In this document: in pieces, positions 28,912 to 37,391 of the stretch
Layout: each line of letters starts with the position of its first letter
Numbering within the stretch: the stretch's first letter is position 1
Assembly (NCBI RefSeq): GCF_022447245.1
Contig: NZ_JAKVBC010000014.1
Location: 1 to 64,000 of the forward strand
DNA length: 64,000 nucleotides
Direction: 5' to 3'
DNA from: Kordia sp.
Lineage (GTDB): Bacteria > Bacteroidota > Bacteroidia > Flavobacteriales > Flavobacteriaceae
Program-made: the position numbers and the translations under genes
The notes under the pieces: generated by a model
Told to the model about the DNA's origin: nothing
Seen by the model: the letters and a program-made list of their open reading frames with translations, nothing else
The model's database searches: none

Positions 28912-29051
28912 AATGCAAATTATTTTCTGCAAAATTACGAATTAAAGCGGATAACTTGTTAATAAAAGTTTCAAAATAAAATAACTTTCCCTAAAAAACG
29001 CTCTAAATAATCAAGTATATTTCAAATCATAATTATCTAAAATAATACGAT

Positions 29052-29441
29052 TTGAAAAGAAGAATAGAAGCCGTTACAGAATTTCATGAAGCTTTTGGTT
29101 TAGGAATTAAACACACACCAACTGCTGACATAGGAGAAGATAGAAACATGCTGCGTTTCAACCTTATGAAAGAAGAAAATGAAGAATATTTAGAAGCTGC
29201 ACAAAACAATGACTTAGTAGAAGTGGCTGATGCTTTAGGCGATATGTTATATATTTTGTGTGGAACCATCATAGAACACGGAATGCAACACAAAATTCTA
29301 GAAGTTTTCGAAGAAATTCAACGTAGCAATATGAGCAAACTTGGCGAAGATGGCAAACCTATTTACCGTGAAGATGGAAAAGTTTTGAAAGGTCCAAATT
29401 ATTTTAAACCAGACATTGCGAAAATTTTAAATGACAAATAA
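29052..29441 (+). CDS. MazG-like nucleoside triphosphate pyrophosphohydrolase
   Basis: A 129-residue all-alpha NTP-PPase/phosphoribosyl-ATP-pyrophosphatase-like protein. The metal-binding helices show as MKEENEEYLEAAQNNDLVEVADALGDMLYILCG, with the ExxE and ExxD pattern typical of the MazG superfamily, and the end EIQRSNMSKLGEDGKPIYREDGKVLKGPNYFKP region is characteristic. The start is a TTG at 29052; the next Met (about residue 34) would remove conserved sequence. Such enzymes hydrolyse non-canonical or excess NTPs. A strong terminator follows. Confidence 0.85.
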   Translation: MKRRIEAVTEFHEAFGLGIKHTPTADIGEDRNMLRFNLMKEENEEYLEAAQNNDLVEVADALGDMLYILCGTIIEHGMQHKILEVFEEIQRSNMSKLGEDGKPIYREDGKVLKGPNYFKPDIAKILNDK

Positions 29442-29454
29442 GTATCATACAAAC

Positions 29455-29488
29455 AAAAAAGTGACTTCGATTGAAGTCACTTTTTTTA
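29455..29488. terminator. Terminator after the MazG-like gene
   Basis: GTGACTTC-GATT-GAAGTCAC perfect 8-bp stem flanked by AAAAAA and TTTTTTT, so it can act on both strands, including ilvE coming from the right. Confidence 0.9.
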
Positions 29489-29551
29489 TATCTAATAATC
29501 CAAGAAGAGAGAAAATCTAACCTTCTAAGATGTCTAATTATCTAAACAAGT

Positions 29552-30619
29552 CTAAACCTCATATCTCCAACCATGTGGATCTTCAGAAATATTATATTGA
29601 ATATTCATCAATTTTTCTTTGAAGAATGTTGCATAAGAGTCTTCCATTTTTGGTAAATCAAACTCATCACCTGCATGTTCAAACCCTGCAATTGGATTTA
29701 TCACTGCTGCAGTTCCTGCTCCAAAAATTTCTTTTAATGATCCGTTGCGAGCTGCTTCTTTAATTTCAGCAACTTTTACACGACGTACCTCAACATTAAT
29801 CCCATTGTCTTCTGCAAGTTGAATCACACTCTTACGCGTAATTCCATCCAAAATACGGTCGTTGTTGGGCGCTGTCAGCAAGGTATCTCCTACTCTAAAG
29901 AAAATATTCATCGTTCCAGCTTCTTCCAAATACTCATGCGTACTAGCGTCAGTCCAAATAATTTGCTGATATCCTTTAGCATGTGCTAAACTTGTTGGAT
30001 AAAACTGTGCGCCATAGTTTCCAGCTGCTTTTGCATATCCGACACCTCCATCTGCAGCTCTACTAAACTTCTCTGCAAACAATACTTTTACTTCTCCAGC
30101 ATAATACGACTGTGCAGGTGAACAAATAATCATAAACTTATAACTATTTGAAGGTGAAGCAGAAATAGCTGGTTCTGTAGCAATGACAAGCGGGCGAATA
30201 TATAATGAATTTCCTTTTCCTTTCTGAATCCAATCCTTTTCCATTTTCAATAATGTCGTCAAGCCTTCAAAAAAGAACTCTTTTGGAAACTCAGGAATTG
30301 CCATACGATGCGAAGACTTATTAATACGATCAAAATTATCTTCTGGACGAAACATCCAAATGTTGTCATCATCATCTTTAAAAGCCTTCATTCCTTCAAA
30401 AACAGCTTGTCCATAATGAAAAACACGTGCCGAAGGATCAATAGTGAGTGGCTGGTATGGAAGAATTTCTGGAGTTTGCCAAATTCCATCTACATAATCA
30501 CATACAAACATGTGATCCGTAAAAACTTTTCCAAACGCTAGATTTTCAAAATCAACATTTTGGATTTTACTCTCAGAAACTTGGGAAATTTTTATATCAA
30601 TAGAAAGGTCACTCATCAT
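29552..30619 (-). CDS. ilvE: Branched-chain amino acid aminotransferase
   Basis: A 355-residue PLP-dependent aminotransferase (fold type IV, eukaryote-like longer type) that performs the last step of Ile, Leu and Val synthesis or the first step of their breakdown. Seen are the FHYGQAVFEGMKAF opening, RPEDNFDRINKSSHRM, the PLP Lys197 in YAKAAGNYGAQ, EEAGTMNIFF and GAGTAAVINPI. The start at 30619 (MMSDLS) is preferred to an upstream in-frame Met that adds ten residues. It is divergent from the DUF4920 gene. Confidence 0.95.
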   Translation of the reverse strand: MMSDLSIDIKISQVSESKIQNVDFENLAFGKVFTDHMFVCDYVDGIWQTPEILPYQPLTIDPSARVFHYGQAVFEGMKAFKDDDDNIWMFRPEDNFDRINKSSHRMAIPEFPKEFFFEGLTTLLKMEKDWIQKGKGNSLYIRPLVIATEPAISASPSNSYKFMIICSPAQSYYAGEVKVLFAEKFSRAADGGVGYAKAAGNYGAQFYPTSLAHAKGYQQIIWTDASTHEYLEEAGTMNIFFRVGDTLLTAPNNDRILDGITRKSVIQLAEDNGINVEVRRVKVAEIKEAARNGSLKEIFGAGTAAVINPIAGFEHAGDEFDLPKMEDSYATFFKEKLMNIQYNISEDPHGWRYEV

Positions 30620-30751
30620 ATAAATTCTTAATTTTGTGCAAAGGTACAAATATTTACCTTTAAAAAAATCTTAGTTTTCAACAAAAATTTAGTTCGTAAA
30701 ATTAAAGATTCATAACAAAGAATTAATAATTTTAAGAAATATTTAATAAAA

Positions 30752-31263
30752 ATGAAGAAAATTGTATTTTTAATATTAGCTGCAACAGCTATAATTGGAT
30801 GTAAAGACGCAAAACAAACGAAAAAGCAGCCGAAAAGCAACAAGAAACAAAAGCTCCTGAAATTGCGTATGCTTCTTTTGGTGAAAAAATCAATGCAGAA
30901 GATGTATTGACTGCAGCTCAAATCAATGAGAAATATAACGGATTAAAAGTAGGTGCCACTCTTAATGTAAAATTCCAATCAAATATTAACTCTGTATGTT
31001 CTAAAAAAGGATGTTGGATGCGTCTAGACTTAGGAGAAGAAAAAGAAGTCATGGTAAAATTCAAAGATTACGGATTCTTCGTGCCACTTGACGCAAAAGG
31101 TGAAGCTATTGTAAATGGTAAAGCATTTGTTCAAGAAACTTCTGTAGACGAATTAAAGCATTATGCAGAAGATGCCGGAAAATCAGCCGAAGAAATTGCA
31201 AAAATAACTGAGCCAAAAAAGACACTTTCGTTTGTAGCCGATGGTGTATTACTGAAAAAATAA
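30752..31263 (+). pseudogene. DUF4920 lipoprotein with a one-base frameshift
   Basis: The signal peptide and lipobox (MKKIVFLILAATAIIGC) are encoded from the ATG at 30752, but this frame runs into a stop. The conserved DUF4920 body (from about 30843: EIAYASFGEKINAEDVLTAAQ, then CSKKGCWMRLDLG, ADGVLLKK) is in another frame. Adding one A to the AAAAA run at 30821-30825 joins them as DAKQTKKAAEKQQETKAPEIAYA, restoring one continuous lipoprotein. Either a real loss-of-function or switchable homopolymer, or a sequence error. The CxxxGCW motif may bind metal. mnmD starts three bases downstream. Confidence 0.82.
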
Positions 31264-31265
31264 AC

Positions 31266-31949
31266 TTGAAACGTAAGATTATCACCACTAGAGATGGATC
31301 TACCACAATTCATCTAGAAGATTGGAATGAACAATATCATTCTACTCATGGTGCTATTCAAGAAGCTGAACACGTTTTTATAAAAACGGGCTTACAGCAT
31401 ACCAAAAACACTTTCAATCCTGAACAAATTCACATTCTAGAAATTGGATTTGGTACAGGATTGAATGCTTTTATGACCTTTTTAGAAGCTAAGAAACATC
31501 AATTTTTCATCAATTATATTGGTGTAGAAGCTTATCCTGTCGCTTCCGCAGAAATTTCTCAGTTAAACTACATAAGTGAACTCAAAGCAGAAGATGAAAC
31601 CGACATTTTTAATACCATGCATGCTTCTGATTGGGAAATAAAAACTACACTTACAGAAAATTTCCAGCTAACCAAAAGACAACAATTTTTTGATCAAATC
31701 AACGATCAAGAAATTTATAATCTTATTTACTTTGATGCTTTTGGCGCACGTGTTCAACCAGAATTATGGACAGTTGATATCTTTCAAAAAATGTATAATG
31801 CGTTACAAGATAATGGTGTTTTAGTGACCTATGCAGCCAAAGGAAGTGTACGCCGAGCGATGCAAGAAGTTGGTTTTACAGTAGAGCGACTTCCAGGTCC
31901 GCCAGGGAAACGAGAAATGCTTCGAGCTACAAAAATAAATACTATTTAA
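31266..31949 (+). CDS. mnmD: tRNA mnm5s2U34 methyltransferase MnmD
   Basis: A 227-residue SAM-dependent methyltransferase that performs the last step of mnm5s2U34 formation in tRNA. In Bacteroidetes it is a stand-alone enzyme rather than the MnmC fusion. Seen are the N-terminal ITTRDGSTTIHLEDWNEQYHSTHGA, SAM motif ILEIGFGTGLNAFMT (about 57-71), YFDAFGARVQPELWT and GVLVTYAAKGSVRRAM, ending PGPPGKREMLRA. The start is TTG at 31266, two bases after the DUF4920 stop; the conserved N-terminus requires it. The neighbours are not functionally related. Confidence 0.93.
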   Translation: MKRKIITTRDGSTTIHLEDWNEQYHSTHGAIQEAEHVFIKTGLQHTKNTFNPEQIHILEIGFGTGLNAFMTFLEAKKHQFFINYIGVEAYPVASAEISQLNYISELKAEDETDIFNTMHASDWEIKTTLTENFQLTKRQQFFDQINDQEIYNLIYFDAFGARVQPELWTVDIFQKMYNALQDNGVLVTYAAKGSVRRAMQEVGFTVERLPGPPGKREMLRATKINTI

Positions 31950-32026
31950 TCTCCAAAATAACGACTCATTGCTTCAATCTATTCTTTTTTACCGTATTTT
32001 TACTGTAGAAAAGAAAAACAATTACT

Positions 32027-32938
32027 ATGCGAATACTTATCTGTGGTGCAACAGGATTAATTGGTTCAGCTTTAAGTGAATTATGCTTACAACAAAATCA
32101 CAAGGTGCATTACCTAACAACGCGCAAAGATAAAATTCAACAATCAGATAATTACTCTGGTTTTTATTGGAATCCTGCCAAAGGGGAAATCGATAAAACT
32201 TGTTTCGAAGGTGTTGATGCCATTGTGAATCTTTCTGGAGCAAACATTGCCAAACGCTGGACAGAAGCATACAAACAAGAAATTGTAAGCAGTCGCGTAG
32301 ATACAGCAAATATAGTATTCAAATCGCTTCGTACGATTAAAAATCATACCATAAAACATTATATTTCAGCTTCAGGAATTGCCATTTACCCTAGTTCGCT
32401 CACCGAAAAATATACCGAAAATGCGGAAGTCGAATCCAATGACTTTTTAGGCAAAGTTGTCAAACAATGGGAACTACATGCCCAGCAATTCAATTCGTTA
32501 GAAATTCCTGTCACCATTCTCAGAACGGGCATCGTTCTTTCTGAAAAAGGTGGTGCTTTAGTCGAAATGGCAAAACCTGTAAAGTATGGAGTTGGTGCAG
32601 CTGTAGGTTCAGGAAAACAATGGCAGTCATGGATTCATATTGACGACATGGCACGCATGTATCTTCATATACTCACAAAAAAAATAACAGGAATATATAA
32701 TGCTGTCGGCCCAAATCCAGCAACAAACAAAGTGCTTACTAAAGAAATTGCTAGTGTCTTAAAAAAGCCATTCTTTATGCCTAATGTTCCAAAGTTCATG
32801 ATGAAAATGTTATTTGGTGAAATGAGTACACTGCTATTTTCAAGTCAGCAAGTAAACTCACAAAAAATAGAGAATACAGGGTTTCAATTCTATTTTCCTG
32901 ACTTAAAACCTGCTTTGGAAGATTTACTTAAAAAATAA
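32027..32938 (+). CDS. TIGR01777 family SDR epimerase
   Basis: A 303-residue extended short-chain dehydrogenase/reductase. N-terminal MRILICGATGLIGSAL has the GxxGxxG nucleotide-binding loop, followed by DAIVNLSGANIAKRWTEAYKQEI, ISASGIAIYP (Ser/Tyr region), LRTGIVLSEKGGAL, WQSWIHIDDMARMY and IYNAVGPNPATNK, all typical of the TIGR01777/SDR39U1 family. Function is not established; plant and human members have been linked to cell-division or mitochondrial roles. A DUF1731-like C-terminus is present. The next gene starts 28 bases downstream. Confidence 0.9.
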   Translation: MRILICGATGLIGSALSELCLQQNHKVHYLTTRKDKIQQSDNYSGFYWNPAKGEIDKTCFEGVDAIVNLSGANIAKRWTEAYKQEIVSSRVDTANIVFKSLRTIKNHTIKHYISASGIAIYPSSLTEKYTENAEVESNDFLGKVVKQWELHAQQFNSLEIPVTILRTGIVLSEKGGALVEMAKPVKYGVGAAVGSGKQWQSWIHIDDMARMYLHILTKKITGIYNAVGPNPATNKVLTKEIASVLKKPFFMPNVPKFMMKMLFGEMSTLLFSSQQVNSQKIENTGFQFYFPDLKPALEDLLKK

Positions 32939-32966
32939 TCTACAAAGTCACTTTAAGCATATTTAT

Positions 32967-33236
32967 ATGAGTACAATCAAAGAAATTACTGAAGCTGAAG
33001 CATTCAAACTAGCCAAAAATGAAACAACGTTTCCTGTAATTTCCAAGGAAGAAGATGAGGCTACTGAATCTGCTGTAACACTAAAAAAATTCCCAACAGG
33101 TTATGTACTAGGTGTTAGCTGTGATACAGTAGCTGTTTTTAAGTTATTTTACTCCGAAAACTTTGAAGAAATCAATCAACTTTGTAATCACTATACTAAT
33201 ATATTACGTACAAAGGGGAACCCATTTGCAACATGA
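32967..33236 (+). CDS. Hypothetical protein
   Basis: An 89-residue, probably cytosolic alpha/beta protein (EITEAEAFKLAKNETTFPVISKEEDE, KKFPTGYVLGVSCDTVAVFKL). No family recognised. It follows the SDR gene by 28 bases and its stop overlaps (ATGA) the start of a decayed membrane-protein gene, so it was part of a small operon. Confidence 0.65.
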   Translation: MSTIKEITEAEAFKLAKNETTFPVISKEEDEATESAVTLKKFPTGYVLGVSCDTVAVFKLFYSENFEEINQLCNHYTNILRTKGNPFAT

Positions 33237-33542
33237 AAACCATTACCATTACATATCTAATTATTGAAAGCTTCATTTGGTTGCTAGGCTATTTGAATAA
33301 TGGAAAATATGTGCGTCCCAAATGGAAAATTCCTTGAAAATTCATTTTTATGTGAGTATATCTACTGTTTTAGCACATTGGTTTGACCATTGGGCTCTAC
33401 TATTTTAGTACTTCATCCACTCATCGGACTTATCTTTCACATACAAGTCTGTCAAAAATATAATATTAATTGGCGTAACTGCAAACCCAAAGAAAAATAT
33501 TTGGAATTACAAGAAAAATGGGCTAAAGGAGATTTTAGTTAA
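33233..33542 (+). pseudogene. Decayed small membrane protein gene
   Basis: Begins ATG overlapping the previous stop (ATGA) and reads MKTITITYLIIESFIWLLGY, then KYVRPKWKIP followed by TGA, KFIFM and a second TGA. Restoring one T in each of two T-runs (near 33372 and 33407) recovers LLFLAHWFDHWALL and LVLHPLIGLIFHIQV, ending QEKWAKGDFS at 33542. So there are two nonsense codons and two single-base deletions in what was about a 100-residue protein with two or three helices. No family recognised. Confidence 0.7.
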
Positions 33543-33550
33543 AACATAAA

Positions 33551-33575
33551 AAACCGACACGAAGTCGGTTTATCT
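33551..33575. terminator. Hairpin terminator between convergent genes
   Basis: AAACCGAC and GTCGGTTT pair across a five-base loop; A-rich before and T-rich after. It lies 24 bases past the stop codon of the YceI gene (-). Confidence 0.75.
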
Positions 33576-33595
33576 ATACAAATATGTATTTCCTA

Positions 33596-34252
33596 TTACT
33601 TTGTAGCTACGACACTTACAGACAATTCTACATCGTCGCTAATTGCTTTATTTTTAAATGTATCTGTAAACGAAGAAGAACCATATTTCATTCCAAAATC
33701 TGTACGATTGATGGTAAACACTTCACTTATAATCATAGCTTTATCACCTTCAACACTTACTTTTGCTGGGAAAGAAATATTTTTCTTTACACCTTTCAAT
33801 GTTAAATTTCCTTCAATCATTGTTTTCCCTTCTTTTTCACTAACACCAGTTACTGAAAATGCCGCATTTCCATATTTTTCAGCATCAAAGAAATCATCTG
33901 ATAACAAATGCTTTTTCAAACTTGCATTTCCATTATCATCCGCAGGAATATCTAAAACAGTTAACGAATTAATATCAATTAGAAAATTTCCGCTTTCCAA
34001 TTTCCCATCTTTCATGGCAAAAGTACCTTTTGATACTTTCATAGTTCCATCATGACTTCCTCCAATTACTTTTGAACCTTTCCAAGTCACAACTGTTTTT
34101 TCAGTATCCACTTTATACTTTACTGCTTCTGAAGTAATTTTCTGCTCTGTTTTTGCATCTTCTGCTCTTGTTTCATTCTTCTTTTCTCCACAAGAAACCG
34201 CCAAAAAGCTTACAACAATAAAGGCCATCAAGCATCCAAATTTTCTTTTCAT
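33596..34252 (-). CDS. YceI family lipoprotein
   Basis: A 218-residue lipoprotein (lipobox FLAVSC, Cys about 21) with a YceI lipocalin-like domain (about 45-216): YKVDTEKTVVTWKGSKVIGGSHDGTMK, LESGNFLIDINSLTVLD, LLSDDFFDAEKYGNAAFSVTG and TDFGMKYGSSSF. The fold binds long isoprenoids or amphipathic lipids in other bacteria; specific ligand unknown here. It is divergent from grpE. Confidence 0.92.
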   Translation of the reverse strand: MKRKFGCLMAFIVVSFLAVSCGEKKNETRAEDAKTEQKITSEAVKYKVDTEKTVVTWKGSKVIGGSHDGTMKVSKGTFAMKDGKLESGNFLIDINSLTVLDIPADDNGNASLKKHLLSDDFFDAEKYGNAAFSVTGVSEKEGKTMIEGNLTLKGVKKNISFPAKVSVEGDKAMIISEVFTINRTDFGMKYGSSSFTDTFKNKAISDDVELSVSVVATK

Positions 34253-34348
34253 AAATTATAATTTTAATATTTAAAAGTCGAATCGTAAAATTATCAAATC
34301 CGATGAATTTTCATGACTGAAATGTTAAAAAATATTTTTTGTGACATT

Positions 34349-34381
34349 TTGACATTTTATCATAAATGGCAGTACTTTTGC
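34349..34381 (+). promoter_or_regulatory. Candidate sigma-70-type promoter for grpE-dnaJ
   Basis: TTTG at 34349-34352 and TACTTTTG (TAnnTTTG) at 34374-34381, with 21 bases between, 40 bases before the grpE ATG. Confidence 0.5.
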
Positions 34382-34421
34382 CATCTAAAGAGCAAACAAT
34401 AATATTTTTTGGACATATACC

Positions 34422-34985
34422 ATGAGCAAAAAAAAGGATAATACCGTAGAAAAAGAACAGCCGGAAGTACAAGCAGAAGCTGTACAAGAAGAGGCAAAAA
34501 CGGCTGAAACAGCTGAAAATACAGTAGAAGAAGTTTCTGCAGAAGAAAAATTACAAGAAGAATTAGCAAAAGAAAAAGACAAATTTTTACGTCTATTTGC
34601 TGAATTTGAAAATTATAAGAAAAGAACAAGTAAAGAACGTGTTGAACTGTTCAAAACGGCAGGAAAAGATGTTGTTGTTGCCATGTTGCCAGTCTTAGAT
34701 GATTTTGACAGAGCTTTGATTGAAATCAACAAAACGGAGGCAGAAGAGCTAAAAAAAGGGGTCGAATTGATTAGTAAGAAACTACGAGAAGCTCTAAAAT
34801 CAAAAGGTTTAGCAGAGGTACAAGTAGCGGCTGGTGACACTTTTGATGCAGAAGACCATCAAGCAGTTACTCAAATTCCTGCACCATCAGATGACATGAA
34901 AGGAAAAATCATTGATGTCGTTGAAAAAGGATATACATTAGGAGACAAAGTGATTCGTTATCCAAAAGTTGTGGTAGGACAATAA
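34422..34985 (+). CDS. grpE: Nucleotide exchange factor GrpE
   Basis: A 187-residue cytosolic co-chaperone that releases ADP from DnaK. An acidic, Ala/Glu-rich N-terminal tail (about 1-45) precedes the long coiled coil (EEKLQEELAKEKDKFLRLFAEFENYKKRTSKER), the LPVLDDFDRAL segment, and the C-terminal beta domain with FDAEDHQAVTQIPAPSDDMKGKIIDVVEKGYTLGDKVIRYPKVVVG region. dnaJ follows 55 bases later. No CIRCE element was noticed upstream. Confidence 0.97.
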   Translation: MSKKKDNTVEKEQPEVQAEAVQEEAKTAETAENTVEEVSAEEKLQEELAKEKDKFLRLFAEFENYKKRTSKERVELFKTAGKDVVVAMLPVLDDFDRALIEINKTEAEELKKGVELISKKLREALKSKGLAEVQVAAGDTFDAEDHQAVTQIPAPSDDMKGKIIDVVEKGYTLGDKVIRYPKVVVGQ

Positions 34986-35040
34986 AACGTTTTTGAGTTG
35001 TCTCAGTACAAAACGACCTTTTAACACAAGTTGAAAAAAG

Positions 35041-36174
35041 ATGAAACAAGATTATTACGAAATATTAGGCATAAGCAAAGGAGCTTCGGCAGCTGAAATT
35101 AAAAAAGCTTACCGCAAAAAAGCCATTCAATATCATCCTGACAAAAACCCTGATGATAAAGATGCGGAAGAAATGTTTAAAAAAGCAGCGGAAGCATATG
35201 AAGTATTGAGCGACGATAACAAACGTGCACGTTACGATCAATATGGTCATGCGGCATTTGAAAACGGTGGCGGCTTTGGCGGCGGCGGTTTCGGTGGCGG
35301 AATGAACATGGATGACATTTTTAGTCAGTTTGGTGATATTTTCGGAGGCGCATTTGGCGGCGGCGGCGGATTCGGAGGTGGATTCGGCGGAGGTGGAAGA
35401 CAACGACGCGTAAAAGGAAGCAGCCTAAAAATTCGTTTAAAACTTAGCTTAGAAGAAATTGCGAATGGCGTTGAGAAAAAAGTAAAAGTTCGCAGAAAAG
35501 TACAAGCGCCAGGTGTAACGTATAAAACCTGTGGTACTTGTAATGGTTCTGGTCAAATGACACGCATCACCAATACGATTTTAGGAAGAATGCAAACGTC
35601 TACGACTTGTAGTACCTGTAATGGTTCTGGACAAGTACTTGATAAGCGTCCTGCTGGAGCAGATGGACAAGGAATGAAGTCTGAGGAAGAAACAGTGTCT
35701 ATCAAAATTCCTGCTGGAGTTGTAGAAGGCATGCAATTAAAAGTTTCTGGAAAAGGAAATGAAGCACCTGGAAATGGAATTTCTGGAGATTTATTAGTTG
35801 TCATTGAAGAAAAAGAACACGAATTCTTAAAACGTGAAGGTGATAATTTACATTATGACCTTTATATCAGCTTTTCTGAAGCCGCTTTAGGGAGTTCTAA
35901 AGAAATTGATACCGTAACTGGAAAAGTTCGCATTAAAGTAGAATCAGGAGTTCAGTCAGGAAAAATATTACGCTTACGCGGAAAAGGAATTCCAAGTATC
36001 AACGGATATGGAAAAGGTGATTTGCTAGTACACATCAACGTTTGGACGCCAAAAACATTGACAAAAGAGCAGAAAAACTTCTTTGAAAAAATGGCAAAAG
36101 AGGACAATTTTGTACCAAATCCAGAGAAGAGTGATAAATCATTTTTTGAAAAAGTCAAAGACATGTTTTCGTAA
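35041..36174 (+). CDS. dnaJ: Chaperone protein DnaJ with reduced zinc region
   Basis: A 377-residue Hsp40. J-domain (1-70) with HPD at about 33-35, a long Gly/Phe-rich linker (about 75-120) with repeated GGFGGG, then a cysteine region, the substrate-binding domain and C-terminus ending [10 protein letters not shown]. Only two CxxCxGxG motifs are present (CGTCNGSG at Cys164 and CSTCNGSG at Cys190), where classical DnaJ has four; one zinc site rather than two is expected. I recall the same reduction in other Flavobacteriaceae. It works with DnaK and GrpE in folding. Confidence 0.96.
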   Translation: MKQDYYEILGISKGASAAEIKKAYRKKAIQYHPDKNPDDKDAEEMFKKAAEAYEVLSDDNKRARYDQYGHAAFENGGGFGGGGFGGGMNMDDIFSQFGDIFGGAFGGGGGFGGGFGGGGRQRRVKGSSLKIRLKLSLEEIANGVEKKVKVRRKVQAPGVTYKTCGTCNGSGQMTRITNTILGRMQTSTTCSTCNGSGQVLDKRPAGADGQGMKSEEETVSIKIPAGVVEGMQLKVSGKGNEAPGNGISGDLLVVIEEKEHEFLKREGDNLHYDLYISFSEAALGSSKEIDTVTGKVRIKVESGVQSGKILRLRGKGIPSINGYGKGDLLVHINVWTPKTLTKEQKNFFEKMAKEDNFVPNPEKSDKSFFEKVKDMFS

Positions 36175-36213
36175 TTCTTTTGGTATTACGAAAAAAAAAC
36201 TATCTTTGATAAG

Positions 36214-36250
36214 TTACTGGCTGAGACCAGCTAGTAATTTTTTCTTTTTC
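36214..36250 (+). terminator. First terminator after dnaJ
   Basis: TTACTGGCT and AGCTAGTAA pair with one wobble around GAGACC, followed by TTTTTTCTTTTT. Confidence 0.8.
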
Positions 36251-36264
36251 ATAGCAATTTTTTC

Positions 36265-36300
36265 CCATCCTTGATCACATTAAGGGTGGGTTTTGTTTTA
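36265..36300 (+). terminator. Second terminator after dnaJ
   Basis: CCCATCCTT and AAGGGTGGG pair with one wobble, followed by TTTTGTTTTA. Tandem with the previous one. Confidence 0.75.
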
Positions 36301-36459
36301 TATACGGTTTAGATTTTATAAAAATACCCTTTCATTAAGGACAGTCAAAATCAAAAACTTTCAAACACCACTGAAAAGTGGAATTGCAAAAACATATCAA
36401 TTTTTATAATTATTTTGTAACAAAATAAACAAGATCGTTACTTACAAAAAAAACTTTTC

Positions 36460-37389
36460 ATGAGTTCAATTCTTCAGGCGAAAGACGTCGTAAAAAAATA
36501 TGGTGAGTATACCGCATTAAACAAAGTTTCTATTGACGTACCAAAAGGAAGTATCTTCGGACTTCTTGGTCCTAATGGAGCTGGAAAAACATCACTCATC
36601 CGAATTATCAATCAAATTACCGCGCCAGATGAAGGTCAAGTACTACTCGATGGCGAAGCACTTCAACAATTTCATATAAAAGATATTGGCTATATGCCAG
36701 AGGAACGCGGTTTGTACAAATCAATGAAAGTTGGCGAACAAGCCTTGTATTTAGCACAATTAAAAGGCTTGAGTAAATCGGAAGCAAAAATGCGTTTGAA
36801 ATATTGGTTTGAAAAATTTGAGATTTCTGATTGGTGGAACAAGAAGATTCAAGAATTATCAAAAGGTATGGCACAAAAAATACAGTTTGTCGTAACCGTT
36901 TTGCATCAACCGAAGCTATTAATTTTTGACGAACCGTTTAGTGGATTCGATCCAATTAATGCCAACAGAATCAAAGATGAGATTTTACAACTACGCGATG
37001 AAGGCGCTACAGTAATCTTTTCTACACACAGAATGGAATCAGTAGAAGAACTCTGCGATCATATTGCGTTAATTCACAAATCAAATAAAGTATTAGACGG
37101 AAAATTAACGGACGTAAAACGCCAATACAAAAGCAATACTTTTCAAGTTGGAATTGGTGCTGAGGACAATCAAAAGCTACGAGCAACTCTTAATCAGAAA
37201 TTTGAATTGACAGATTCTGATTTTAAATCCATCAATGACGATTTAAAACTTAACATCAAACTCGAAAACAGCGATACTTCTAATGATTTACTTTCGTATT
37301 TAACTTCGCAAGGACAAGTCAATCATTTTGTGGAAGTTATTCCTAGTGTTAACGATATATTTATTCAAACCGTAGAAAATAATAATTAG
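36460..37389 (+). CDS. ABC transporter ATP-binding protein (NatA/CcmA type)
   Basis: A 309-residue ATPase with Walker A GPNGAGKTS (about 37-45), Q-loop, signature ELSKGMAQKIQ, Walker B LLIFDEPFSGFDP and switch His in IFSTHRMES. The C-terminal 80 residues form an extra domain, as in NatA-like exporters. It drives the permease encoded two bases downstream. First gene of an apparent four-gene operon ending at the terminator at 40725. Substrate unknown. Confidence 0.95.
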   Translation: MSSILQAKDVVKKYGEYTALNKVSIDVPKGSIFGLLGPNGAGKTSLIRIINQITAPDEGQVLLDGEALQQFHIKDIGYMPEERGLYKSMKVGEQALYLAQLKGLSKSEAKMRLKYWFEKFEISDWWNKKIQELSKGMAQKIQFVVTVLHQPKLLIFDEPFSGFDPINANRIKDEILQLRDEGATVIFSTHRMESVEELCDHIALIHKSNKVLDGKLTDVKRQYKSNTFQVGIGAEDNQKLRATLNQKFELTDSDFKSINDDLKLNIKLENSDTSNDLLSYLTSQGQVNHFVEVIPSVNDIFIQTVENNN

Positions 37390-37391
37390 AC

